From Cercis canadensis (taxonomy: Eukaryota; Streptophyta; Magnoliopsida; Fabales; Fabaceae), in the NCBI GenBank assembly GCA_003255065.1, contig QAOA01001205.1, positions 209,957 through 273,956 of the forward strand: a stretch of 64,000 bases of DNA. The letters are read 5' to 3'. Each line of letters starts with the position of its first letter. Position 1 is the stretch's first letter. Position numbers and translations under genes: made by a program. Of this stretch, positions 21,916 to 34,040 are shown piece by piece. The notes beneath the pieces were generated by a model. It did no database searches. It worked only from the letters and a program-made list of their open reading frames with translations, and was not told the origin of the DNA.

Positions 21916-24576
21916 GTGGGTGCCTTTAATTTACCAAAGGCAAAAAATATGGGTTTACATAACTCTATTTTAGGTATCACAATCATCACCTTTTCTTGTG
22001 GTTTGTCAAATCTAGTAGTGAATATTTAATTTTAGTTACATGTTCAGTTGGTCATTTCTTAACTTGTGTTGTAATATTAATGTGACCCACTAATTTAACT
22101 AAAATTATGTTAGCACCCCACTTAAAATAATAATTTATGTTAAAGCTTTTTTTAGTAATTAAATTATGTTAAAGTTGAGAGTACACAAAGTATGATATTT
22201 CTCTCCATTTACATATTTTTCTCAAACAAATTTATGAAATTATTTTAAAGAATTATATTCAAATTTATACATAATGATTCACAATTTAAAATAAAATTTT
22301 AAGCATGATAAAATTTAAAAATATACATGAATAAATAGATTAAGATGAGTGAAGAACAATAGTGTAAAAACAAGTCAAAAAATTGAAGAGAGTAAATTTC
22401 ACTCTCTCCCTTACTCTTTATGTTTTGTAAGTAAGATTTGAATGGTGGATTTTTGCATGAAAATGGGATAAATCTTAACTTCGAATTTCAAAATTTTGTG
22501 ATTTTTTTAATAAAATATTCATGTGGGTTTTATAGATCATAACCTGCTAAAAGAAACTACCCAAATAAAAAACAAAATAAGTTATGTCTAATTATTTAAT
22601 TAATTTAAAATTTTATTACGTTAAATTTAAAATTTTAGCTTGTATAATTCATTTCTTTGGGGTGTAATTCCTTAAAGTTATGATAGAACGACATTATTTT
22701 TTCTATCTAATATCAAATATTTTGAAGCTTAAAAAAAAAAAAAAAAGACTTGTCTTACCACAGTAGGAGAAAATAAAACTTTTTAAAAATTTGGGACTGA
22801 TTTGTAGTAAATAATTTTTTGGCCTATAACAGGTTAGGTAAATATGTAGATCATACTATCAATACACTTGTCATAACTAAATTAGTCAAATTAAGATGAG
22901 GTTGTTTAACCCCATTTTTGCATGGGGTCAGTTAAAGCCCCCCAAGTTAGGTTCAATCTCCATTAACTTAAGAGTTCCTTTAACTTATCCCAAGCAAAAA
23001 TTTGGGGTTATATAACCCCATCTTGTGTGACCAAATCATTACCATCAATGTCTCCACATGGCACAATGGATGGTGAAGATATACCAACTTTAAACTTGAA
23101 TATTCAATTTTATATACATATATATATATTAAGTTGAACCTCTAAACTATTCAAATTCACACATATAACCCATTCCCATTCATTCTCATCCTTCTCACTC
23201 TCATTCCCTCTCTCTTCTCTGTCTAGCTATCTCACATTTCCCTTCTTCCTTACATAAGAGTAAGACCAGTCAGTCATACAGCCAAAATATGGCAACTAGA
23301 GGACCAATCCGGCAACGGCGATGATCGGGAATAACGTCTATTTCGGTGAAACACATCCATCCGTTTGCTACTTGTAGCCATTTTTAATTTTGGTAATCCA
23401 GATTTTTGTTGTTGTTGCCTTTAGCATAGATTCTTAAAGGAGACAGAGGATTACCCACACACTAAATTTGAAATTTCAATTCCTCTTTCTCAATCTAATC
23501 CCTTTCTCCCTGCTTTGGCCTCTCTGTTCCCATTCCTCCTGCTCTAGCTCTGTCGCCATCGTTCTCTTTCTGTTCTTTCTCTGTCTCTCTGTTATTTCTC
23601 TTCGTTTCCTTACTCTCTATTCTTTCTCTCTATTGTTCTCTTCCTCTCCCACCTTCCGTCCTCTTTGTTTTTTGTGTGTTTATTATTTAATTATGATTTT
23701 TTTATTAATTGAATCGATAAAGGAGTATGGAAAAGTGAGAATAAAATTCAAGAATAGGGGCATCCGACATGGCTCAACTGGAGGAGTTGGCTGTTGAAGA
23801 GGAGCGTCCCTTGGTGGAAGTGGAAGGAGGGAGAAGATAATGTTTTTTTTGTTTTTTTTTTTTAGACATTAAAATGAGACTTTATTTTTTCAATTTGACA
23901 ATAATTAAGTTGAAATGATATGAAATTATATAACACTACAGTATGACACTTTCATATTAATTTAGGTTTTAACTATTACTTAACTTCGTCATTAGAATAT
24001 AAAAATAATTCTTAAAATAAGATAATTCTCATACATTAATCTTTGGACATAAGATATTTTGCAAGTAGAAGGATAGTAGTTAATTAAAATTTCGATTTTG
24101 CATCATGAAAAAAATTATTGAAGCAATTCCCATACTCTCTTAGATATTGGAGATTTTTTTATTTGATACTAATATAGTTCAATTAAAAATAATTATATAA
24201 ATTTAAATTGGAGAATTTTTAATTTTATGGAATTGAGTTACGACTTATTTTAATTACTTTTTTAATATTAAAGGCTGATTTATAATAAGAGAAAATTTTG
24301 TTGTCAAAAGTTGTATTAAATATTTTGATGATTATAGCAAGTTGAGTAAAGATGTGAGTCCCACTTTTAACACACTTGTCACATTTTAAGTGGTCCACCT
24401 AAGATGGGGTGGTTTAACTCCATTTTTACGTAGGGTTAGTTAAAGGCCCCTAACTTAATTTTAAGAGAATATATTTATCGATGATCTTTCTCTCTCTCTC
24501 TCTGTCTCTCCCCCTTGCCGATTTAGCTCCTGTTTCTCATATTTCAAGTATACGTCTTTCTTCTCACTAAATTTAC
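21916..24576. repeat. Repeat-rich intergenic region with diverged direct repeats
   Basis: Two diverged copies of one block, about 22,840-22,990 and 24,335-24,475, share ACACTTGTCA, AAGATG[A/G]GGT, GTTTAAC[C/T]CCATTTTT and GGT[C/T]AGTTAAAG in order and in the same orientation, 1.5 kb apart. Just after the first copy, 23,000-23,045 carries an inverted version (GGGGTTATATAACCCCATCTTG), so the block is also a foldback. Between them, 23,160-23,840 is pyrimidine-rich, with a 109-codon low-complexity frame and a short frame starting MAQLEELAVEEERPLVEVEG at about 23,770. That stretch may be captured or relic gene sequence. No complete gene is supported. Confidence 0.45.
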
Positions 24577-25066
24577 GGCTTTTTGACACAAATATTACAT
24601 TGTGTAAAAGTATTTACCCAAATATTACAAGTTTTAAACTATTTACACAAATATTACACTTTTTAAAAATTTAAAAATTAAAAAAAAAAAAAGATTTTCG
24701 AACACGTGGGACCCACCGGACACGCCGTGGGCCTCACGGCGTGTCCCACGTGGACACACCGTGAGGCCCACGGGGTGTCCCAATAAGCCAAAATTAGTCA
24801 ATTATTTTCTTATATACTCAGTTTCCTTTTCAACACGCCAACACTCAGTTTTTTCCACTGACACGGGGCCCACAACTCTGGAACAATGGACGAATTTTGG
24901 CTTATTAGGACACGCCGTGGGCCTCACGGTGTGTCCAGTGCATGTGTCTGAATTTTTTTTTTTAATTTTTGAATTTTTAAAAAGTGTAATATTTGTGTAA
25001 ATAGTTTGAAAGTTGTAATATTTAGGTAAATACTTTTACAAAATGTAATATTTGTGTCAAAAGGCC
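24577..25066. mobile_element. Mutator-type foldback MITE with GC-rich palindromic core
   Basis: The left end is GGCTTTTTGACACAAATATT and the reverse complement of the right end is GGCCTTTTGACACAAATATT; the inverted arms run for over 100 bp. CTAAATTTAC lies directly outside both ends (24567-24576, 25067-25076), a 10-bp duplication (9 bp if one base is shared) typical of Mutator-like elements. Near the inner end of each arm is a GC-rich palindrome of about 29 bp built on GGACACGCCGTGGGCC (24718-24746 and 24908-24936), with a further one at 24752-24780. The element ends 426 bp before the start codon of the antiporter gene. A related, more decayed copy lies at about 45,229. Confidence 0.78.
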
Positions 25067-25492
25067 CTAAATTTACTCGCACACAAAAACACAACGTCAA
25101 AATCAAGGAGGGGCAAGGGCTTTCTTAAAATAGAAAGACCCTCTGCCCAACATCGGCCGTTGAGCTCCCAATTAGAGTGGGCAACCACCAAAACAAAACT
25201 AACTACTAGTCTTCTTTTCCCTTCTTCTTCCATGCATTTCTATTTTCACTTGTCCTTTTACTTTCTTTTTCATCCATCTTTCTCCTTTTCTCTTTCTTTG
25301 AAGGAGCCCTTTCGTCGTTTTCTTTTCGCGTCTAGTTTTTGCATGTTGTTGCCGTTGGATATTAGAGCATGTTATTCTGTTGCAAGTGAATTGGTAAAAG
25401 GCAGATGATGCAGATTTGAGGCATGACAAAAGCCTCCTCAATTGGGGTTGCATAGAAGTAAGAAAAAAGTTATCCTTGTGGCATTAGCAAAA
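25067..25492. other. Upstream region and 5' leader of the CHX gene
   Basis: Pyrimidine-rich sequence (25,200-25,320) typical of a plant 5' UTR. Overlapping short frames on both strands have no family features. No clear TATA box could be assigned. Confidence 0.3.
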
Positions 25493-28236
25493 ATGGGGGA
25501 TTCAGCAACAAACAAAACAACAGAGGCTTCTATAGTCTGCTATGTACCCACTATGATAACAACAAACGGTATATGGCAAGGTGATAACCCTTTGGATTAT
25601 TCTCTCCCTCTCTTCATTTTGCAATTAACTCTAGTTGTGGTTGCCACCCGCATATTCGTCTTCATCCTCAAGCCCTTTCGCCAGCCGCGTGTTATTGCTG
25701 AAGTTTTGGTTAGTTTCAGTTTCTCTTTTCTCTACAAGAAAATGAATTCAGATGCTTTCGTATACAATCAAATTATTATACATATAATAACTAAGGCATG
25801 GCATAATATTAACAAGAAAGAGCTTGTTTTGTTTTGTTGTTAAATGGGCACACGCTGACAGGGAGGAGTAATTTTGGGTCCTTCGGTGCTGGGTCGAAGT
25901 CAAGCATTTGCTAATGCAGTATTTCCTCTAAGAAGTGTAATGGTAATTGAAACAATGGCAAATGTGGGTCTGCTTTACTTTCTGTTCCTGGTGGGAGTGG
26001 AAATGGACATTTTAGTACTGAGACGAATTGGTAAAAAAGCTGTGGCAACGGCAATTGCTGGTATGATCTTGCCTTTCGCCATTGGTGCTGCCTTCTCCTT
26101 CCTCATCCGCAATGAACAAAGTCACATGAGCCAAGGCACACACATTTTATTCCTTGGTGTTGCTCTCTCTGTCACTGCATTTCCTGTTCTTGCCCGTATC
26201 CTTGCAGAGCTCAAACTCGTCAACACAGAGCTTGGTAGAATTGCTCTGTCATCTGCCCTCATTAATGATATGTGTGCTTGGATTCTCTTAGCTTTATCCA
26301 TTGCCTTGGCTGACCAAGAACAAACTTCCTTGGCTTCCCTCTGGGTTGTCCTCTCAAGCGGAGCTTTTGTGGCCCTTTTTATTTTTGTCGTTCGACCTGG
26401 TATCTCATGGATAATTAGAAGAACCCCTGAAGGAGAATCTTTCAGCGACTTCTATATATGTCTCATACTTGCTGGGGTTATGATCTCTGGCTTTATCACA
26501 GATGCCCTTGGAACACATTCTGTTTTTGGGGCTTTTGTTTTTGGCTTAATAATCCCAACTGGACCACTTGGTGTTACTCTTGTAGAAAAGCTTGAGGACT
26601 TTGTTTCCGGACTTCTGCTCCCTCTCTATTTCGCCATCAGTGGCCTAAAGACTGATATAACCTCCATCCGAGGAACCTTCACCTGGACAGTTCTAATTCT
26701 TGTCATTTTTCTTGCCGGTGTTGGAAAAGTTGTGGGAACTCTCCTCGTTTCACTCTTTTATCAGATGCCAATTCGTGAAGGTGTAACCCTCGGCTTGCTC
26801 ATGAACACCAAAGGCCTTATTGAAATGATTGTGATTAATGTTGGAAGGGACCAGCAGGTACTAATTTTTAACTAACTATACTACTGCTATTTATCTCTTT
26901 CTAATTCCTCTCCATTTAATCCCTGGTTTTGTAGGTTCTGGATGATGAAGCATTTGCAATCATGGTGATAATTACTATAATAATGACTGCACTTGTTGTA
27001 CCTATTGTGTCAGCCATTTACCGACCATCAAGGAGGGTCATATCTTACAAAAGAAGAACCATTCAGATGTCAAAACGAGATGCAGAATTTAGAGTTCTGG
27101 TGTGTATCCATACCCCTCGAAATGTCCCTACAATAATCAACCTCCTTGATGCCTCTAATCCTTCCAAAAAGTCTCCAATTTGCATCTATGTGTTACATTT
27201 GGTCGAACTTTCTGGCCGTACATCTGCCATGCTAATTGTCCACAATACTAGAAAACCGGACCACCCTGCCCTTAATAGGACTCAGGCTCAATCTGACCAC
27301 ATAATTAATGCCTTTGAAAACTATGAACAGCATGCTGGTTGTGTCTCTGTCCAGCCCTTGACAGCAATCTCCCCATATTCCACAATGCATGAAGATATAT
27401 GCAATTTAGCAGAAGACAAACGTGTTGCCTTCATAATCATCCCTTTTCATAAACAACAAACAGTTGACGGTGGGATGGAAGCTACAAACGTGGCATTTCG
27501 AACGGTGAACCAGAATGTACTAGCGAATGCACCTTGCTCAGTTGGAATTCTAGTTGATAGAGGCTTAAGTGGTGCCAACCGCTTGGCTGCAAACCAAATA
27601 TCTCATCATGTAGCTATCTTGTTTTTTGGAGGTCCAGATGATAGAGAGGCACTATCTTATGGATGGAGGATGTCAGAGCATCCAGGGATAAACCTTACCA
27701 TAATGCGCTTCATTCCTGGGGAAGAAGCAGCTCAAACTGTGAAGCTGCCGCAGCATTTTGTTATCCCAGATGAACCAAGAATGTTGACTGTGGAAACAGA
27801 TAAGGATAGAGAGAAGAAGCTTGACCAAAAGTTTATACATGAGTTTAGGATGAAAAATGCAAATGATGATTCAATTGTTTACATTGAGAAGGTGGTTAAC
27901 AATGGGGAGGAGACAGTGGCAGCAATAAGGACAATGGATGACATCCATGACCTTTTCATAGTAGGAAGAGGCCAAGGAATAATATCACCACTCACAGCAG
28001 GGCTCACTGATTGGAGTGAGTGCCCTGAGCTGGGTGCAATTGGAGATTTATTAGCATCATCGGATTTTGCAGCAACTGCTTCAGTGTTGGTAGTACAACA
28101 ATTTGTTGGATTAGGGTCCCAAGAAGACAGTCTTGAAACACCAGACAACGAAGCCCACACAAATGAAGAATATATGAGCAATCATTCAACACATGCACCA
28201 AGGGGACAAAATGTGTTCCTTCCACAACACTTGTGA
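25493..28236 (+). CDS. CHX15: Cation/H+ antiporter, CHX15-like
   Basis: CPA2-family monovalent cation/H+ exchanger of an endomembrane or the plasma membrane, thought to act in K+ and pH homeostasis. Three exons, 25493-25708, 25862-26857 and 26935-28236, give 837 aa, the usual CHX length. The N-terminus has the CHX signature TTNGIWQGDNPLDYSLPLF followed by about 12 hydrophobic segments to residue ~430. Conserved pieces are GGVILGPSVLGRS, the SVTAFPVLARIL segment, INDMCAWILLAL (the ND pair) and GLLMNTKGLIEMIV. The second half is a soluble domain with the two USP-like halves usual in CHX (CIYVLHLVELSGR; HDLFIVGRGQG; DWSECPELGAIGDLL). Residue for residue it reads closest to Arabidopsis CHX15, although the exact paralogue needs a tree. 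The ATG at 25493 fits the family N-terminus. Confidence 0.95.
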
Positions 28237-30969
28237 GTACCTCTTCTTACCTAGTTAAATCTTAAATCCTATTCCTAGGAGACAGACTCAAACTGGAGGC
28301 AATGGCAAAGGGAGACAATTTCAAATTAAGCACTTCTCTGCACCTTTGTGTCATAACAAAATTCAGATTCCAAGTCATGTACATCAACTAGTAAATCATA
28401 ATGAAGATAACATAGTCTAGCTTTTAGTTAAGGATATACAATTCTGACAGCGACAGGACCTGAATCACTCAAAGTTCTTTTTATTTTATTTATCATTCAT
28501 TTTGTATGCATCTATCTCCGCATAGTCATTCACCTTCTAACTATTCTAGAATTGTACATGTAACTAATACATTTAATAGAAGGATAGTTTTTCTTTTTCT
28601 TCTCTTTTCTTTCCCCTTTACATGTAATTATGTTTTAATATACTTCATTCTTTATTTCGTTTTCATGAATGAAAACTTGAGTTAGAAGCCAGCCTGCTAA
28701 AAGATATTCCACCCTATAGTAATGTTCCAATTGAGATTGTTTACAATATAATTCCTAAAAGAAAAAGCTCTGGGCGTAATTGAATTAATTTCAACTATCA
28801 CTTATTCACTTTTTTTTTTTTGGTAACATATCATTTATTCACTCTGTATGGACTGCTTGTGCTGCTGCAAAATATGGGCTATCAAGCTAAAATTTTCGTC
28901 ATTGAGATATCAAGTTGGTATGATTTCTTGAGCATCTTAATCAGAAACACGTGGTTTATAATTACAGTTGAAAACCCACCAACAGGTGGACCCTCCACTT
29001 GTTTTTTCCCTTAAAGTGAGAGAGAAAAGAGGGTTGCAAATTGCAATCAATGATCGTTGGACCTTATTAAAGGGTGAGCAGCATGGGAAAGTACTGGAAA
29101 CATGTAATGATTGGATCCCTTGAAAACTGAAAGATACCATATGCGGAAGGTTCATATAGTGATTCTTGAACTGTTGCAATAAATATAATACAGATAAAAT
29201 TACTGTTCAAAAAATAAAGTGAGCTTCATTTTAATTTGGCGCATGAAACTCACTACTAATAATATTCTAGTTCTACTTCGACATCGAAATTAATTTCGTC
29301 ATTTGCCTATTATTCTAGTTATGTACCATTATTGTCATTATCATGATCTTCAACTGTCTAATTTGACCATCAAAAGTGTGAAACATGATTTATATCCAAT
29401 CCTCCTCCTTTGAGCCTGTAATTCTATAAGTCTTGCGTTTTTTCTTTTGGCCAAACTAAAACTTTTACGTTGCTATATAAGGAGAGATTGGTTATAAGCA
29501 TATATTTAGCATTCTTTCTCATGTAGTAATATTTGAAAAATAATTATATACAATAATAATCGAGTTCCAAAGCAAATATTAATATGTCAATTGAGTTGTA
29601 GATGAATTAGTCACAAAACTCTCATCGCAAAAAGAGAATATTGCCTTCAAAACCTCTTATTGTCAAAATGAAAGTCTCAAAGTGCTCTTTCACACACAAT
29701 TACAATTGTGGGTGCTTCGACAGCAAGACTTTTGAAGCAAGGATAGCTCGCCCACATATTTGATAAGTTTAGTTTCATCCAAAGGTTGAAGTCAACCTAA
29801 ATCGTGGATTACCAAACAAAAACAAAAAACCAAAAACCAAATATCAATATAATTGAATATTCAAACAGAAAAAAATCGGGTATATTATAGAAATATCTGT
29901 GTTTTATGCATGTAATGTAATATAAGCTCTAGATGTTGCGTGTCCATCTAAGCTGCAAGTTCAAAGACTAATCGGGGCTTTGTAGATATGTTTTGATTGA
30001 CTAACATATTAAACTAAATTGTATCTTGGATATATAATTGTTATCAGATAGTGGAGTTTGAAATATTCAAATGGCAGACAAAATAGTGTTCAAAGGCCAA
30101 ATCTTCTTCAGACTAATCTTAATTGGTGCTCATCTTTTTGTCATTTTGTTGCTCTCTCTCTCTTCTCCAGTTTCTCCTTCTTGCCAAACTTACCTGTTCT
30201 TGGGGGAACATTTAATTAACTTCCTTTCTTGCCAACTCACTTGATAGGGATTGTAACTAAAAAGGGTTGGATTGAGAAGTTAACACATTAAAAAGTAAAA
30301 AGGTTAAAAAAAAAAAAAAGAACAAAGTAGCTTTGTCTTTTCCCTCTTGTTTTTGCAGTCCAGTAATTAGTATTACGCATGCATTCTGATTAAAAAATTA
30401 CTGATTCCATTCCTCCACCTGTTTATAATTAATTTACACAGTAATAATAGTCTATATATTTCAAACGGAGACCCCAATGATGTTAAACAAGTGAAGATTT
30501 TGAAAATTGAGGGGATGAAAAGCAGACGACCAAAATTTTCCTACCGTTTGATCACAATCGGAGGGGTGAAAGAAATTTGGATCGTAGCTAATGCCTAATA
30601 TGGAAGTTAGGCCAGTCAAAACGCATAAATCAGAGCAGAGCCGCCTGATGATGCTTTGACCTCCATCCATTAAAATTCGATTAGGTGCATGCACATGGTT
30701 ATTCCCCTGCACGTGCATGTATTCAAATTCAGGTATCTTCAAGAATCTAGACTAATAGGTTGAAGAATTCGTATTCGATTAAATTTTGATGAATTTGGAA
30801 TTGGGTTAATAAAAAAATACTAAAAATGCAGGTCCCGCCGGCATAACCGGAAATTTGGTGTTTATCTAGGACACTTAAGTGAGAGACACATTCGGAGAAA
30901 GAAAAAAAAACAAAAAAAGACAAAAAAACAAAAAAGATATTTCCTATTTAAACTTCCGGTATAAGATAA
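28237..30969. other. Intergenic: CHX 3' flank and AT-rich DNA
   Basis: 28237-28700 is probably 3' UTR and flank. A 93-codon minus-strand frame (30461-30742) has normal composition but no motif I know. I see no RNA gene, and no further element with readable ends. Confidence 0.3.
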
Positions 30970-31226
30970 CGAGTACAACTCTTTTTTAGTCTTTGAAAAA
31001 TACAGCTATTGACAATTTCGTCCTCTAAAAATTTTTGATAACAAATTGGTCATTGAATTATTATTTCGTCGGACAAATTGGTCCTTAAATGTCACTAACG
31101 GACCTTTCCGGAGGACTAATTTGTCCGACGGAATAATAATTCAATGACCAATTTGTCACCGAAATTTTTTGGAGGATGAATTTGTCAATGACTGCATTTT
31201 TCAAGAACTAAAAAATGGTTTTACTC
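30970..31226. mobile_element. Foldback MITE with 8-bp TSD, hAT-like
   Basis: Nearly the whole 257 bp folds on itself. The left arm reads AATTGGTCATTGAATTATTA and the right arm is its reverse complement at the matching place; CGTCGGACAAATTGGTCC pairs with GGACTAATTTGTCCGACG. TAAGATAA flanks both ends (30962-30969, 31227-31234), an 8-bp duplication as in hAT elements. The termini (CGAGTACAAC; GAGTAAAACC on the reverse strand) match only loosely. No coding capacity. Confidence 0.7.
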
Positions 31227-32810
31227 TAAGATAATTAAGATGAGAAAGGAGAATACATCTTATACTCATGAACGAATCTTTAACCCTTTTCCAAAGTTTG
31301 ACAAGGTAAGAAAAAAAAGGTATTCAATTATTAATTTTTTGAATAAAGTCTAATTATTTTATATTCAACCCTCTTAAGAAGTGAGATATATTGGAGAGTA
31401 AAATTCATGTGATTATATTTACAAAAGTACAGATTATAAGATTTAAATTAAAATGTTGGAAGTCAATTAAATTGCGTCAATAAAAATGTGTTTAATTTTA
31501 ATTTTGCAGGTAATTTTGTCTTAATAAACATCAATTTATTTACTTCTTTGTTTTTCATTTGTAAAAAAAAAAAATTGAAATTTTGAAAAAGAAAAACAGA
31601 GACCTCGAATTCTTTTTATTAATTCATTAAAACAATTATGATTTTTTTTTCCCAAAAGTTGAGGTGAATTGAGATGATGTGATGCTATGTGACTAGAGTT
31701 CATAATTTGACATCGTGCGATAAGGTTAAAGATCTATTTGTAAATTATGGGGTCATCAATGGTAGCATAATTGATGGGTGAATCAATGCTCTTCTTTCGC
31801 TGCACTATGAAATTAGAGCAACGGAGAGGGAGAAGAAAATGCAAGATAGCATATTCCCTTCAATCAAATCGAGTTATAATTACCAAACCATCTGGTCATC
31901 TAGTGGTTTCCCATGTTATTGCTCCTCTCCTCTCATGAGCCTTATGACTAGCATTAAATTCATTCCTTCGCTCTATTAATACTCAGCACTACCAAGAACA
32001 TACCCTTTCTTCTCTCTCTCTTGTTTTTTTAGCCAGTAGTCATTGGTGGATTCAAACTTGAAAGACATAGAACAATTATTTTCTCTTTTGGTGGGTCAGT
32101 TTGACTGGACTGATATAGAGCAAGCTGGGGACCATTCCCACAATTATTCTATATATTATTAGTTGTGCAATCTCTGGCTCTTGCACTAGGATAAGCCCTG
32201 TTTTGGCCCTCTGTATGTTGGACTCTTGGTATTCCAATTCCCATCTGTTTTTTCTCCAACTAAAATTGCACTTTTGCTCCTTCTCTTTCTATTCTCTTTC
32301 TCCTTATCCTTCTCCTTCTCCTTCTCTAGTGTCTTGTCTGTCAGGAAGAACTGCAAGCTAACAAAAACTTGCCATAGTCCTTCCCTTTCTTCTCTTTTGC
32401 TGCTGCTGCCAATCTGGAATGTAAAACTCCCCAACTTTGTAATTTTATATAACCATCACTTCTTCTGGAAGCAATCCGTTTCTCAATCCTCCCATCCCAT
32501 TCATCACTCACCTCCACTTTCAGCCTCTTGTCATTTCTCTGCAGTCTCAAGTCAAGGTCCTAAACTGATGACAGAAGAGAGAAAAAGAAAAAAAGTATAC
32601 CACTTTCTGCAACCTTCTTTATGGCATTAGTGTTTTAGTGCCTAAAAGTGTTTGTCTTGTATTGCCCATAGCTAAAGCCTCAAACTTTTAAGTGTTCAAC
32701 ATCATATCTTGAGAACCCACTTTGATGTTGTGTCACTTTAAAAAGTTACATTAGAGATACAAGTATTTTCTCTTTTTTTTTTTGGTGTTTGGAATCTTGA
32801 GTTTTGTTCC
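31227..32810. other. Intergenic DNA and long 5' leader of the U-box gene
   Basis: 31,270-32,150 is AT-rich without features. 32,190-32,810 looks like the leader of the U-box gene: pyrimidine-rich, with CTTCTC repeats at 32,270-32,330. It contains an upstream reading frame (32226-32630, 134 codons) of low complexity that probably is not translated into a stable product; if the leader is unspliced it would act as an upstream ORF. Confidence 0.35.
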
Positions 32811-34040
32811 ATGAAGGAAGCTCAAATGACGATTCCCCACCTATTCAGATGCCCGATCAGTCTAGATTTGTTCCAAGATCCAGTAACTTTATGCACAGGC
32901 CAAACGTATGATAGGTCAAGCATAGAAAAGTGGCTGGCTGCTGGTAATCTCACATGTCCTGTCACAATGCAGAAGCTTCATGATCCATCCATTGTTCCCA
33001 ATCACACTCTACGTCATTTGATCGATCAATGGCTTCAACTGGGTTCCCAATTTGACCCTGGTAATTCTGCAGCAATTGATTCTTTAGCAGCACTGAAACA
33101 AAGCCTTGAATCAGAGGAGGCCACCTTAGAGAACAAGGTCCAAGCACTTGAGAAAATCAGGGTCTTATCTGATGAATATTGTTCTTTCAAGAAATCTTGT
33201 TTCCTCCAATTGGGCTTGTTACCTTTACTTTTGGAACTTGTTTTTGGAAGATTACAACCTCCTCAACTCTCCAAACATGATATGCAGCAGTTTATAGAGG
33301 TAGCACTTTGTTGCATTCTAAAATTGCTGCATCTTGGCAGTTTGGAGCCTTTAAATATGCTCAAACAAGAATCCAAAATAGCAACATTCCTGCTATTATT
33401 TGAACAGGGAACTAGCATGATCAAGACTAGTTTGTGTGATCTTATGGATTTATCATCATCATCATCGGATCCGGAGACACAAGAGTTGTGTTGTATGCTT
33501 GGAAACTGTCACAAACTGGTGCATGAGATTGTTGTTCTTGTTGGCCAAAATTGTGAGGCTGGAATTAAAGGAATATCAGCATTATGCTCTTTGCAATCTA
33601 ACAGAGAAAATTTAGTAAAAGCAGGAGCAATAGATGGAATCATAAAATATCTTTCAGGTTGTGAAAGTGAAAGACGACAAGAGAAGATATCGATGGCTCC
33701 ATTGGCATTGGCAATATTAGAGAAACTTTTGGCACTAGAGAGTGGAAAAGAGGCATTAATTAATAACCCAAATGGTATTGAAGCTTTGGTAAAGATGGTT
33801 TTCAGGGTATCTGATCAAGAGTGCAGTGAGGATGCTGTTGGGTCACTTTTGATTGTTTGTCGTGATTTTGGGTGTGCTAGAGAGGAAGCCATTGCTGCGG
33901 GAATTCTCACTCAGTTACTGTTGCTTCTGCAGAGCCAATGTAGCGCCTCAACAAAAACAAAGGCAAGAATGCTGCTCAAATTGCTAAGATCCAAGTGGGC
34001 TGATGCTCAGCAATCACAACCACAACCAAACCAGGTCTAG
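32811..34040 (+). CDS. U-box E3 ubiquitin ligase with ARM repeats (PUB)
   Basis: Intronless, 409 aa. U-box proteins pass ubiquitin from an E2 to the substrate without zinc. Residues about 8-80 form the U-box: FRCPISLDLFQDPV, CTGQTYDRSSIEKW, TCPVTMQKL and PNHTLRHLIDQWL. The remaining residues are leucine-rich helices of armadillo type (for example ALCSLQSNRENLVKAGAI and EEAIAAGILTQLLLLL), and the protein ends in the ARARMLLKLLR-like helix (here TKARMLLKLLRSKW) seen in the PUB25/26/CMPG1 group, many of which act in immunity or stress responses. A single-exon gene is normal for that group. A start at the second ATG (MTIPHLF, residue 6) is equally possible. The exact PUB number cannot be given from reading alone. 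Confidence 0.92.
   Translation: MKEAQMTIPHLFRCPISLDLFQDPVTLCTGQTYDRSSIEKWLAAGNLTCPVTMQKLHDPSIVPNHTLRHLIDQWLQLGSQFDPGNSAAIDSLAALKQSLESEEATLENKVQALEKIRVLSDEYCSFKKSCFLQLGLLPLLLELVFGRLQPPQLSKHDMQQFIEVALCCILKLLHLGSLEPLNMLKQESKIATFLLLFEQGTSMIKTSLCDLMDLSSSSSDPETQELCCMLGNCHKLVHEIVVLVGQNCEAGIKGISALCSLQSNRENLVKAGAIDGIIKYLSGCESERRQEKISMAPLALAILEKLLALESGKEALINNPNGIEALVKMVFRVSDQECSEDAVGSLLIVCRDFGCAREEAIAAGILTQLLLLLQSQCSASTKTKARMLLKLLRSKWADAQQSQPQPNQV

Noticed and set aside
23468..23797. 109-codon hydrophobic frame
   Set aside because: Made of CT-rich low-complexity sequence; apparent membrane segments follow from base composition.
30461..30742. 93-codon minus-strand frame
   Set aside because: No family motif, no flanking gene structure and no splice-compatible neighbours.
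32226..32630. 134-codon frame upstream of the U-box gene
   Set aside because: Low-complexity Leu/Ser/Phe sequence arising from CT-rich leader DNA; better read as untranslated leader.
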